From contig NZ_BHVX01000006.1 in the NCBI RefSeq assembly GCF_003851545.1, positions 62,001 to 126,000 on the forward strand: a DNA stretch of 64,000 nt. Direction: 5' to 3'. Under the pieces are notes generated by a model that ran no database searches, was not told the DNA's origin, and saw nothing but the letters and a program-made list of their open reading frames with translations. The position numbers and the translations under genes are program-made. Origin of the DNA: Ralstonia sp. SET104 (lineage in GTDB: Bacteria > Pseudomonadota > Gammaproteobacteria > Burkholderiales > Burkholderiaceae). The stretch's first letter is position 1. Every line of letters starts with the position of its first letter. Shown piece by piece: positions 55,146 to 63,814 of this stretch.

Positions 55146-57233
55146 TCAGGCGTACTGGACTCCAAGGAGACCTTGAAAATCCTTGGCTGGCAGCGGGCGT
55201 GCCAGCAGATAGCCCTGTACCTGATCGCATTGCAGATTTACCAGGGCCTGCATTTGCGCTTCGGTTTCTACGCCTTCGGCCACCACGGTCATGTCCAGCG
55301 AGTGCGCCATCGCGCAGATGGCGCGAATGATGGCGGCGGCCTCGGGCGGGTTGTCGTCGAGCGCAGAGACGAACGCGCGATCGATCTTGATCTGCTGGAC
55401 GCGAAAACGCTGCAGATAACTCAGGCTGGAATAGCCGGTGCCAAAATCGTCGATGGCCACTTCAAAGCCGAGCGACTGGATCTGGCGGATCACCGCGGTG
55501 CTCTGGTCAGCATCGCGCATGGCCGCCGTCTCGGTAATCTCAAACATCAACCGATGCGCGGCCACCTGATAGCGATGCAGTATCTGTGACAGGCGCTGCA
55601 CGAGATCGGGTTGCTGGAACTGTCGTGGTGAAAGATTAACGGCGATGCGTTGGGGCGGCATGCCCATGGCATCCCAATGCATGATCTGGCGACAGACCTC
55701 TTCGACCACCCAATCGCCCAGTTCGACGATGGTGCCGGTGCGCTCGGCCAGCGGGATGAACTCCGCAGGTGATACGGCGCCCAGTTCCGGATGATTCCAG
55801 CGCAGCAGCGCCTCGGCGCCGGTCATGGCCTGCGTGCGCGCATCGTACTTCGGCTGGTAGTGCACGGAGAGCTGTCCGTTGAGCGCCGCGTGCGAGAGCG
55901 CACGTTGAATCTGCAGCACGCGGTGCGCCGTGGTGTTCAGGCGTGGTTCAAAGAAACGGTAAGCGTTGCCGGTGGATTGCTTGCAGTCGAACATCGCCGT
56001 GTCGGCATGCTCAAGCAGCGTATCGGCCGTCGCACCGTTGTGCGGGTGGACGACCACGCCAATGCTCGCAGTAGCACGCAGGCGCCGGCCTTCCACCTCC
56101 ACCGATTCGCGCAGGCGGAACAGCAGCTTGTCGCCGATGGTGGCGGCGGCCTCGGGCAGGGCCAATCCTTCAACCAGAATGCCGAATTCGTCGCCCCCCA
56201 GGCGGGCCACGGTGTCTTCGCCGCGAATGGTCTGGCGCAGGCGTTCGGCAATGATTTGCAGCACGCGGTCGCCGGCGTTGCGGCCGTATTGGTCGTTGAT
56301 CTGGCCGAAGTTGTCGAGATCCAGATAGAAAAGGGCGAACGGACGTCCGCGTCGCGTGGACGACAGGATCGCCGCCTCCAGCGCTTCACGCAGATGCGGG
56401 CGGTTCGGCAGACCCGTGAGCGTGTCGTGGAACTGGGGCAGAGGCGTTTGGTTTGCCACGCGCGCCAGCGATGCTTCCAGATGCGCCTGTGCAGAGTCGA
56501 CGCGGGTTTCGAGCATCATCAACACAGCATGCAGGCCCAGCGCGATCAGCACGCCGCCGGCGCTGAGCATGATGACCGGCACGATATGCATCGTCGACTC
56601 GTCGGCCGGCCATGGGGCCGTAGATGGCCACAGCGCGAGCGACAGCACAGCAGTTGTTGCCAGCACCGCTGCGGCGCGCGCGCGCAAGCCCACGACCGCG
56701 CGCCGTTGCGCCGGCGGCGTGTGAAATGCCATGGACATCGCCAGGCCTACGCCTGCGCCAAGAACGAGCATGCCGCCACCCCAGCCGAGCAAGGCGCGGC
56801 GCAGCGACAAGGCATCGTCATGCACCCAGGGGCGTGTCAGATACAGCTCCATCGTCAACAGCCCGATGCCAAGCGCTACGGCGCCCATTGCGATGGTGCG
56901 CCGTTGCGGGGCTTGGGCGCCGTTGGCGAGCGAGGTGTCCGGCAACACGATGGAGAAAGCTGCCAACGCCGCAGCCAGCGCTGTCATGAGTGTTGCCGCG
57001 ATGGGCGCAGATATGAGTGTGCCGACCTGCCGATGCAGACCAAGCTGGCCAAGCCACAGCCCTGACCAAAGCCCAATGCCAAGAATGGCCGCGCAGGCCA
57101 TGCGCCAGTTGCGGCGTTTTGCGACCGTCGAGCCCCCCGGCAGACGTGTCGCAGCGTCCAGTGCGGCAAACGTGGTCAGCCCAGTGCTGGCCCACGCAAA
57201 CAGCAGCAGCGCAATATGGAAATCGTTATGCAT
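55146..57233 (-). CDS. Membrane GGDEF-EAL cyclic-di-GMP protein
   Basis: A 695-residue protein. Seven hydrophobic helices occupy about residues 5-245, MHYT-like in arrangement (MHNDFHIALLLFAWASTGLTTFAALDAATRL) though the MHYT residues themselves are not preserved. GGDEF follows (about 275-430, RLGGDEFGILVEGL intact), then EAL (about 445-690, [15 protein letters not shown] and [16 protein letters not shown] intact). It may act as a cyclase or a phosphodiesterase. The ATG at 57233 starts at the first helix; the frame runs open upstream to 57278. Confidence 0.92.
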   Translation of the reverse strand: MHNDFHIALLLFAWASTGLTTFAALDAATRLPGGSTVAKRRNWRMACAAILGIGLWSGLWLGQLGLHRQVGTLISAPIAATLMTALAAALAAFSIVLPDTSLANGAQAPQRRTIAMGAVALGIGLLTMELYLTRPWVHDDALSLRRALLGWGGGMLVLGAGVGLAMSMAFHTPPAQRRAVVGLRARAAAVLATTAVLSLALWPSTAPWPADESTMHIVPVIMLSAGGVLIALGLHAVLMMLETRVDSAQAHLEASLARVANQTPLPQFHDTLTGLPNRPHLREALEAAILSSTRRGRPFALFYLDLDNFGQINDQYGRNAGDRVLQIIAERLRQTIRGEDTVARLGGDEFGILVEGLALPEAAATIGDKLLFRLRESVEVEGRRLRATASIGVVVHPHNGATADTLLEHADTAMFDCKQSTGNAYRFFEPRLNTTAHRVLQIQRALSHAALNGQLSVHYQPKYDARTQAMTGAEALLRWNHPELGAVSPAEFIPLAERTGTIVELGDWVVEEVCRQIMHWDAMGMPPQRIAVNLSPRQFQQPDLVQRLSQILHRYQVAAHRLMFEITETAAMRDADQSTAVIRQIQSLGFEVAIDDFGTGYSSLSYLQRFRVQQIKIDRAFVSALDDNPPEAAAIIRAICAMAHSLDMTVVAEGVETEAQMQALVNLQCDQVQGYLLARPLPAKDFQGLLGVQYA

Positions 57234-57530
57234 GCGAGCGCATCCGGCGCGGGCCCCCCGATCTACGACCAGCGCCAAGTCTGTGTTTTGCGGCGAGGAT
57301 AGCGCAAAAAGCTGTCGCTTCAGGCCGTGAAAAGGCGTGTTTGTTGCGCGCTATTCACAGAATGCGTCGGGATCATTCACCGCTATTGCACGGTATCAAA
57401 CGAATATGACAGCGCCACGCCTGTCTTGATGCATCGGCATAAACCGCCGAAACGTGACCCGGGTATACGCGGATGGCTCGACGCCCGCTATTGGGCGTCG
57501 CAAATCAAACGAAGTCAGATGAGGTGTCAG

Positions 57531-58637
57531 TCAGGCATTCAGGCGGCCGCGCCGACGCGAAGCCGGGGTGGCGGCGCCAGCACGTTCCAGATCGACGCTG
57601 GGCAGAAGGTGCAGTAAGCGCACGAGTTCGGACTGGCGATGCGTGCCGGTCTTGCGCAGGATGTCGCGGATATGCACCCGCACCGTGTGCAGCGAGAGGA
57701 ATTCGCGCTCGGCGATCTCCTGTAGCGTTTCGCCGGCAGCCAGCCGCGCAGCGACAATGCATTCCTTGTTGGTCAGCCCGAACAGCGATGCGAGCACGCC
57801 GGCGTCCATGACCGAGCGGGCTTCGGAGTTGCCGACCAGCACCAGCGCCAGCGGCGAAGCCCAGGCCGAGCGCATCGCATCGGAGGGTGCGAGCGGCGTC
57901 GCAATGAAGGGCACCGGACGGCCATCGCGCGCAAGATACATCCACGAACCGGCCGCGCCTTGCACACCGAGTGAGCCGGCGGCGTGTTCGATAAGGTTGC
58001 GCAGTGCTGCGTTGTGCGTGTGGTCTGCCGAATGCAGCCTGCCGCCATCGAGCGACAGGCGGTCATCTTCTGCTGTCATCGTGCGGGCCCAGGCGTTGGC
58101 GTACTTCACGCGCATGGTGCGCTCGATGACCATCACGCCGAAGTCCAGCGTATCCAGCCCGGCCATGCCGAGCGCAGCGAGTTCGTTGAGCTCCAGATTG
58201 CGCTGCTGCATGCGCGCGGCGCGCTGCAGATGCGGCAGCACGCGCTGCAGGCGGGTTTCGCGCTCCGAAGCACTGACTTCCGATGCATCGTCGTCGCGCG
58301 TGCGCAGGCGCATCGTGACGCACATGTCAGGCGTATCGATCAGGGTCATGGCCGCCGAAGGCATCTCTTCGGATACCTTGGCGCTGAACAATTGCGGGTC
58401 TTGGCAGAAGGCGTTGCAGTGGCCTGGCTGCGGGCAGTGCTGGCACCAGCCCGACGAGACGCCATGGCGCGGCGTTTCGGTGTGCTTGTCCCAGACGAAA
58501 TAGTGGGCGCTTTCGGCGCCAGCGTAGACAGAGAGCAGTGCCAGGGCGATCGGCATCTGCGCAGGCTCAAGTACCGCCTCGTAGATGGTATCGACGAGTC
58601 GATGAAACTCTGCGTCATCCGATAGACGTTGCAGCAT
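57531..58637 (-). CDS. LuxR-type (GerE helix-turn-helix) transcriptional regulator
   Basis: About 368 residues. The first ~290 residues are an undefined sensor with a Cys/His cluster (SGWCQHCPQPGHCNAFCQDP, about 68-87) that could bind a metal or haem, and a PAS-like region (LDTLDFGVMVIERTMRVKYANAWA). The C-terminal ~65 residues are a GerE DNA-binding domain (LFGLTNKECIVAARLAAGETLQEIAEREFLSLHTVRVHIRDILRKTG). There is no receiver or AHL-binding domain. The frame is open to an ATG at 58784, giving 417 residues; 58637 was preferred because the extension is low-complexity and GGGGG precedes it. It likely governs the surface genes that follow. Confidence 0.85.
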   Translation of the reverse strand: MLQRLSDDAEFHRLVDTIYEAVLEPAQMPIALALLSVYAGAESAHYFVWDKHTETPRHGVSSGWCQHCPQPGHCNAFCQDPQLFSAKVSEEMPSAAMTLIDTPDMCVTMRLRTRDDDASEVSASERETRLQRVLPHLQRAARMQQRNLELNELAALGMAGLDTLDFGVMVIERTMRVKYANAWARTMTAEDDRLSLDGGRLHSADHTHNAALRNLIEHAAGSLGVQGAAGSWMYLARDGRPVPFIATPLAPSDAMRSAWASPLALVLVGNSEARSVMDAGVLASLFGLTNKECIVAARLAAGETLQEIAEREFLSLHTVRVHIRDILRKTGTHRQSELVRLLHLLPSVDLERAGAATPASRRRGRLNA

Positions 58638-58826
58638 GATGGCCCCCGGTGCGTATTGCGACGGCTGAGGGTGCAGTCCCTTGCTGTCGGCGTGGCGCGG
58701 CGTGATGCCGCCGTCGCTGTGAGGATTGTTGTTTTTCTGCGCGACTTCAGTGGTAATCGGCAACTCTTTGGAAAAACTTAACATTCCGCTTCTGATGCTC
58801 CCAAATTCCGACGGTACTGTATCCCC

Positions 58827-58851
58827 CCCCTAAGAGGGGAGTATGGGCGAC
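58827..58851. promoter_or_regulatory. GC-rich palindrome upstream of the LuxR-type gene
   Basis: CCCCT (58827-58831), AAG, AGGGG (58835-58839) form a short palindrome; ATGGGCGAC follows at 58843-58851. The reverse complement of that 9-mer, GTCGCCCAT, also follows the palindrome at 62392-62407. It lies just upstream of the longer possible LuxR start and may be an operator. Confidence 0.4.
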
Positions 58852-58880
58852 TTTCAGCGCTGAAAAAATAAAAAATATAA

Positions 58881-58917
58881 AAAACTCCTACACATGTTCA
58901 CGATACAGGGCATGTGT
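58881..58917 (-). terminator. Intrinsic terminator of the tpsB-like gene
   Basis: On the minus strand ACACATG (58917-58911) pairs with CATGTGT (58896-58890), followed by AGGAG and a T-rich tract. The stem begins within the stop codon. Confidence 0.65.
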
Positions 58918-60602
58918 CAGTTGAACCGGTACGTATATGCTGCGTTGAATCGCAGGCTGCGTGAGCTTGAATTGATCGGTTTGTCGCCCACAGGGCGCGC
59001 GATGGCGAGGTCCAGCGTGTAGTACTTCCGATCAGAGAAGCGCACGCCCAGCGCGATCGAGCCAAGCTGGTCATGCACCAGCGTGCCCGCATTCGAATAC
59101 ACCTTGGCCGTGTCATACAAGACGTAGGGCTGCACGGTTTTCAGGTAGTTCATTGACACCGGGAAAGCGCGATTGAGTTCAACCGACGCGCCCCAGCCCC
59201 GGTCGCCCGCCACTTCACCAGCCGGATAGGCGAGGCCGAAGAAGCGTCCGCCAAAGCTGATCTGCTCAGACGAGGGCAGCACGGCGCCGCTGTACTGCGC
59301 AGCTCCGGACACCACTACGCCAAAGCCCAGCGGCAAGTCGTGTGCTTCGCTGGCGGTGATGCGCGTGCGCAGGAAGCCCAGATCGACATTGTTGTTGGCA
59401 TTGGCAGAGGCTGCTTTGCTGGCTCCCAGGCTATTGATCCCCTGGTACACGCCGAGCGATGCGCGGCGTGTCTCGCCCGGATTGACCTCCGTATAGAGGA
59501 CCTCGGCGCCGGCGACGCGCACCTTGGTATCCAGCTCCGTTTGCGCCAGTGCAACGTCCTGAGGCGTGTAGCGTTGCTTGTCGTCGTTGCCATAGACGGT
59601 GCCCGTCACCGTCAGGTTGCGCGTGTTCGAGAGCAGCACCGGGTAGCTCAATGACAACCCGAGCCGCTGCGTATCCGTCAGGTAACGCGATTGATAGCCC
59701 AGTTGCTCCAGCGGCAGATTCTCGGGCATGCCGCGATAGTGCGACCACGTGAGCTTGGCCAACAGCCCATCCGTGCCGATCGGCTGCGCCCACGTGGCGG
59801 AGTAAAACGTTTCGTGATCTCGCCCGCGCGGTTGCAATGTCGACACGCTGATCTGTTCGCCCAGCGGCGTCAGGCTGTTGAGCGTGCCCGTGATGACCGC
59901 CCGCACCCCCGGCGATCGATATTCGACGCCCGCGCCGATCGTATACGGCTGGCGCTTGACGTTGAGCACCAGTTCACTCGCGCCATCGGTGGTCGTGGGC
60001 GGTTGCACGGTCGCGGTGATCTGCACGCCCGGCTGCTGCGCGAGCACGCCGGTCACGCGCTCAAAGGTCTCGCGGCGCAAGGGCTTTTCATTCATCAGGC
60101 GTTGCGAGATTTCACGCAGGCGGCCCTCCAGCGGGCCGGGTGTGCCTTCGATGCGCATGCGCGCCACGTAGCCTTCCACCACGGTGACGCGCACCACGCC
60201 GCCTTCGAACGTTTGTGCCGGCACAAAAGCAAACGAGAGCGGGAAGCCGCGATCGGCATACAGCTTGGTCACGTCGTTCGCGGCCTGCAGCAGTTGCGCG
60301 ACGGTGATGTCGCGCCCCGCCAGCGGCGCGAAGTGCGCAGCGATCTCGGGAAACGGCAGTGTCTTCACGCCTTCGATCTGGAACTTGGTGGGCGTGAGGT
60401 GTGTGGCGAGCAGGTTTTCCAGCGCGGGGTTCGGCCGCTGCACTTCCACCTGAATCTTCTGCTGGGGCGGGCGGGAAGTATCGACGCGGGGCAGTGTGTC
60501 GATCGGGTTGCCTTGGGTCGGGCTGCTCTGGGCCCAGCTCAGTGCCGGGCCGGTCAGTGCTACGCCTGTGGCCAGGGCCAACCGCATGGTGGTGGTCCGC
60601 AC
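58917..60602 (-). CDS. ShlB/FhaC/HecB-type outer-membrane transporter (TpsB)
   Basis: A 561-residue two-partner-secretion transporter. A signal peptide ends near GPALSWAQ. A POTRA_2 domain follows (about 75-160, FQIEGVKTLPFPEIAAHFAPLAGRDITVAQLLQAANDVTKLYADRGFPLSFAF), then a ShlB-type beta-barrel to the C-terminal YRFN. The barrel has the loop-6 type VRGY/FGGRFFG motif as SFGGRFFGLAYPAGEVAGDRG. GGAGG precedes the GTG at 60602. No gene with a TPS/filamentous haemagglutinin N-terminal domain is near; the next genes encode glycine-rich lipoproteins. The cargo is therefore unknown. Confidence 0.88.
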   Translation of the reverse strand: MRTTTMRLALATGVALTGPALSWAQSSPTQGNPIDTLPRVDTSRPPQQKIQVEVQRPNPALENLLATHLTPTKFQIEGVKTLPFPEIAAHFAPLAGRDITVAQLLQAANDVTKLYADRGFPLSFAFVPAQTFEGGVVRVTVVEGYVARMRIEGTPGPLEGRLREISQRLMNEKPLRRETFERVTGVLAQQPGVQITATVQPPTTTDGASELVLNVKRQPYTIGAGVEYRSPGVRAVITGTLNSLTPLGEQISVSTLQPRGRDHETFYSATWAQPIGTDGLLAKLTWSHYRGMPENLPLEQLGYQSRYLTDTQRLGLSLSYPVLLSNTRNLTVTGTVYGNDDKQRYTPQDVALAQTELDTKVRVAGAEVLYTEVNPGETRRASLGVYQGINSLGASKAASANANNNVDLGFLRTRITASEAHDLPLGFGVVVSGAAQYSGAVLPSSEQISFGGRFFGLAYPAGEVAGDRGWGASVELNRAFPVSMNYLKTVQPYVLYDTAKVYSNAGTLVHDQLGSIALGVRFSDRKYYTLDLAIARPVGDKPINSSSRSLRFNAAYTYRFN

Positions 60603-60781
60603 GCGTGTCTCCTCCGTGGTTTTCGTTTGTGGTGCCGCGAGGCCGTGCAGCCGCGCGTTGCGTCAAACGATAACCGCGAGACATGGTGCTTTACAACAAG
60701 ACACATAGAGGGAACGTTCACGCGACGCAACGGCTCAGGTAGATACCGATGGTGCCTAGCCGCGTGCCAGCAAGCCCAATG

Positions 60782-60806
60782 GTGATGCCGCATTGCGCGG
60801 CATCAC
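60782..60806. repeat. Perfect 10-bp stem-loop
   Basis: GTGATGCCGC (60782-60791) and GCGGCATCAC (60797-60806) with loop ATTGC. It lies after the minus-strand glycine-rich gene and is likely its terminator or a transcript-stabilising hairpin, although no T-run follows. Confidence 0.5.
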
Positions 60807-60871
60807 TGCGTTTGAAACGCGACATCGGCGCACGGGCGTGATAGCCGGCCCGCCGATGCGTGGATCGCCAA

Positions 60872-62194
60872 TCAGTGGTGCGCGCCGCTCAGTGCGCCGC
60901 CCACCGTGCCCAGCAGGCCGCCCACCGCGCCCGTGACTGGCGACAGTGGTGTTGCCCCGCCTGCCGAGGTCAGGCCGGTACCCACCCTGGTGACTACGCC
61001 GCCAACCGGAGCCGTGATCGCGCTGACCGGGCCCAGCGGGTTGCTGGTGCCGCCGGTTGCAGCGCCCAGGCTGCCGGGTGCGCCGGTGATTGGGGCGAGC
61101 GGGTTGCTGGCGCCCGTCGCGCCACCCAGGCTGCCCAGGGCACCGGTGAGCGCGCCCAACGGACTGCCGCCCGCGCCGCCGCTCAACCCGCCGAGTGCGC
61201 CGGTGATCGGTGCCAGCGGATTACCCGCCGCTGCCGTCGGCGAATACGCCACGCCTCCCAGCGCGGCAACGGTGTTGCCCGTGGCTGTCACCACACCGCC
61301 CAACCCGCTGACAACCGGAACATTGGCCGCAGTGAGCGTATTGCCGCCGTTGGCCACGGCACCGCCAATCGTGCCCAGCAGCGTGTTAGCCGGCGAACCC
61401 AGGCCTGAGGCTGCGCCCAGCGTTTGCGTGGCGCTGGTGAGTTGCGAAGTCAGCGGCACGATGGCCGTGCTCAGTTGCTGCGTGAGTTGTTCCACCGGAC
61501 CGGTCGACAGGGCCGAGCCCAACGTGCCGCCGCCGTTGGCTACGGCTTGACCGGCTTGCGTGACCGCGCCTGCCAGCGGTGTCGTCACTGGAGCCAGCGG
61601 CGCCAGTGGGCCGGTGCCCAGGTTGTTGACCAGCGTGCCAGTGCTCGTGACCGTGTTACCGGCGCCCGTCACTACGTTACCGAGGCTGGCGACCGTGGTG
61701 CCAACCGGATTGCCGTTGCGGCCGATGCTGCCCAACCCGTCCTGCACGCCCGTGCCCAGCGCCGAAACCGTCGCGCCAGCGTTTCCAACCATACCGCCGA
61801 GGCCGCTTTGTGCACCACTCAACTGCGAGGGCAGCGGCGCGGTGGCGATGGTCTTGCCGAGGCCGCTCACAGTCGAACCAGCCGTTGTGACAATGCCGCC
61901 TGCGTTGTTAAGAACAGCGCCAGCCGGCGTCAGCGGCGCTGGTGCCGGAGCCGGGCTGGGAGACGGGGAGGGCGATGGCGACGGCGACGGGGAGGGCGAT
62001 GGGGAAGGTGCGGGCGAAGGCGTCGGCGTTGAACCGCTGCCGTTGTTAGTCGCGCCGCCACCGTTGCTGGTCGACCCACCGCCGTTTGAACCGCCCAACG
62101 AGCCGCCGAGATCGCCGGAGCCTGAGCTTGCGCAACCGCCCAATACCAGCAGGCTTGCCATGGTGGCGGCCAGGCACTTGATGTTCTTATTCAT
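60872..62194 (-). CDS. Glycine-rich 'collagen-like' repeat lipoprotein A
   Basis: A 440-residue surface lipoprotein. The lipobox is LLVLGGCAS (Ala at +2, outer-membrane type). A Gly/Ser/Asn-rich start and a Ser-Pro tract, (SP)n ending in APAPAP (about residues 55-85), act as a stalk. About 130-330 is a domain shared with lipoprotein B (GMVGNAGATVSALGTGVQDGLG, NPVGTTVASLGNVV, QLTQQLSTAIVPLTSQLTSATQT). The C-terminal ~120 residues repeat NPLAPITGALG-type units. Such proteins are often annotated as collagen-like but lack regular Gly-X-Y. GGGAG precedes the ATG. The function is unknown. Confidence 0.82.
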   Translation of the reverse strand: MNKNIKCLAATMASLLVLGGCASSGSGDLGGSLGGSNGGGSTSNGGGATNNGSGSTPTPSPAPSPSPSPSPSPSPSPSPSPAPAPAPLTPAGAVLNNAGGIVTTAGSTVSGLGKTIATAPLPSQLSGAQSGLGGMVGNAGATVSALGTGVQDGLGSIGRNGNPVGTTVASLGNVVTGAGNTVTSTGTLVNNLGTGPLAPLAPVTTPLAGAVTQAGQAVANGGGTLGSALSTGPVEQLTQQLSTAIVPLTSQLTSATQTLGAASGLGSPANTLLGTIGGAVANGGNTLTAANVPVVSGLGGVVTATGNTVAALGGVAYSPTAAAGNPLAPITGALGGLSGGAGGSPLGALTGALGSLGGATGASNPLAPITGAPGSLGAATGGTSNPLGPVSAITAPVGGVVTRVGTGLTSAGGATPLSPVTGAVGGLLGTVGGALSGAHH

Positions 62195-62681
62195 GATGGA
62201 TCTCCCGTTTTAAAAGTCCGCTTTAGTAAGCTGGAAAATGTCCCACTGTCGATGTGGGTGGCCGGACTCTGCAAACGGTGTGCCATGCCGCCATCATTAC
62301 GCAATCCGTAATGAGATATCTTGATTTGCGTGGTTTGGTCCTTAGAAAATGGATGGATTGTGAAAATTAACCAGAATAAGGGATTTACTCACCCTACTTG
62401 AGTAGGGGTCGCCCATCCGTTTGCGGGGTTATGTTGGTGATGAATATGTTCCGTGTCACGTTACGTTGTAACGTCCGGAACGCGAACTTCGCAGGGGTAA
62501 CGCGCTATCTTTGTATTGGGGTAACACCTGAGGCGTGGCCCGCAGAGTCAATATCTACGCTGTCCCTTGAAAACCGAGCACTGTTTCTAACGCGCTGGCA
62601 TGCCATTTGCAAAATGTGGCCCGCAGTCCGCAGTACCGAGCTCAGACATCAAGACACATCATTCCAAGAAGGGGACGGACC
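62195..62681. promoter_or_regulatory. Divergent AT-rich region with palindromes between the two lipoprotein genes
   Basis: 487 bp without a gene. Three separate palindromes are visible: TCATTACG/CGTAATGA (62294-62301, 62307-62314), CCCTACT-TG-AGTAGGG (62392-62407) and ACGTTAC-GTT-GTAACGT (62458-62474). A plus-strand frame at 62398-62685 crosses the region but has no ribosome site. The palindromes suggest control of both lipoprotein genes by one or more dimeric regulators; the LuxR-type protein encoded at 57531 is the closest candidate. Confidence 0.6.
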
Positions 62682-63749
62682 ATGACTCACATTCGACACT
62701 CCATGCGCGTTGCACCATTGGCCTGCGCTGTTGCCGCGCTCATGCTGGCGGCTTGTTCTTCGGGAGGCTCGGGCTCGGGAAGCTCGCCTACCGCGAATCC
62801 GAACGATGTGACGGGCGTGACGCCCGTTGGCAAGGTGGCCAACGGCGGCGGCAACACGGTGGTCGCTACGGGGCAGGCGGTCAGCAGCCTGGGTGCGACG
62901 CTGCAGAACGCCAATATTCCGGGCTTGTCTGACCAGTCCAAGGCCGGCCTTGGCGGCACGGTTGGCAATGCAGGCAAGGCCGTCAGCGACCTCGGCCTGG
63001 GTGTGCAGACCGGTCTTGGCAAGATGGGCCAGAACCCGAACCCGGTCGGTACGACGGTGGCCAGCACCGGCAACGTGGTGACCGATGTTGGTCAGGCTAC
63101 GGTGAGCGCCGGTTCGCTCGTGCAAGGTCTGGGCCAAGGTTCGGGCGCACCGCTTGCGCCGGTCACCCAGCCGGTCGGCGGTGGCGTGCAGCAGGTCGGC
63201 CAGGCAGTGATTGGTGGCGGCACGATGCTGGGAAGCGCGCTGTCTTCGGGCGCGGTTCAGCAGGTGACGCAGCAACTCAGCACGGCCATCGTGCCGGTCA
63301 CGACGCAACTGACCAGTGCCACGCAAACCGGCGGCGACGCAACCGGCCTGGGTGGCCCATTTAATTCGTTGCTGGGCACCGTTGGCGGTGGCGTGGCTGG
63401 CGCCGGCAACACCATCACCGGGACAGGTGTGCCGGTGGTGTCGAACCTGGGGCCCGTGGTCACCTCCGTCGGGGCGACTGTGGCGGCGATCGGCGGTGTT
63501 GCAACGGCTGGCGGCGCATCGGGCAGCAACCCCCTCAGCGGCCTGCCGGGCGGCGTTGGCGGTAGCGGTGGCAACCCGCTGGCGCCCCTGACCGGTCTCC
63601 TGGGCGGCGCGGCAGGCAGTTCCAACCCGCTGGCGCCCGTCACCGGCCTGCTGGGCGGCGCGACCGGCGCGGCCGGCGGCACATCAGGCAGCAGCCCTCT
63701 GGCTCCTGTCACCAACTTGCTGGGCGGCGTTGGCAGCCTGGCGCACTGA
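62682..63749 (+). CDS. Glycine-rich 'collagen-like' repeat lipoprotein B
   Basis: A 355-residue paralogue of lipoprotein A on the opposite strand. The signal ends with the lipobox AALMLAACS (Ser at +2, outer-membrane type). The shared domain covers about residues 85-265 (GGTVGNAGKAVSDLGLGVQTGLG, NPVGTTVASTGNVV, QVTQQLSTAIVPVTTQLTSATQT). The C-terminal ~85 residues hold NPLAPLTGLLGG-type repeats. It lacks the Ser-Pro stalk of A. AAGGGGAC precedes the ATG at 62682. A terminator follows at 63774-63814. The function is unknown; surface exposure, possibly with the nearby TpsB-like transporter, is inference. Confidence 0.82.
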   Translation: MTHIRHSMRVAPLACAVAALMLAACSSGGSGSGSSPTANPNDVTGVTPVGKVANGGGNTVVATGQAVSSLGATLQNANIPGLSDQSKAGLGGTVGNAGKAVSDLGLGVQTGLGKMGQNPNPVGTTVASTGNVVTDVGQATVSAGSLVQGLGQGSGAPLAPVTQPVGGGVQQVGQAVIGGGTMLGSALSSGAVQQVTQQLSTAIVPVTTQLTSATQTGGDATGLGGPFNSLLGTVGGGVAGAGNTITGTGVPVVSNLGPVVTSVGATVAAIGGVATAGGASGSNPLSGLPGGVGGSGGNPLAPLTGLLGGAAGSSNPLAPVTGLLGGATGAAGGTSGSSPLAPVTNLLGGVGSLAH

Positions 63750-63773
63750 GCAGTACCTGTCTGTGCTCTTGAA

Positions 63774-63814
63774 GGTGCGCGGGCGTGTTCCCGTCGCTCG
63801 CGCATCCTTTTTTT
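63774..63814 (+). terminator. Intrinsic terminator of lipoprotein B gene
   Basis: GGTGCGCG (63774-63781) pairs with CGCGCATCC (63799-63807, one bulged base), then seven T at 63808-63814. Confidence 0.75.

Noticed and set aside
61955-62030. A CRISPR-like repeat array
   Set aside because: The repeats are 6-bp coding units for Ser-Pro without spacers.
60872-63749. The two glycine-rich genes as an inverted repeat of a mobile element
   Set aside because: The similarity is at protein level over a shared domain with different N-termini; there are no terminal repeats or transposase, so paralogous duplication is the simpler view.
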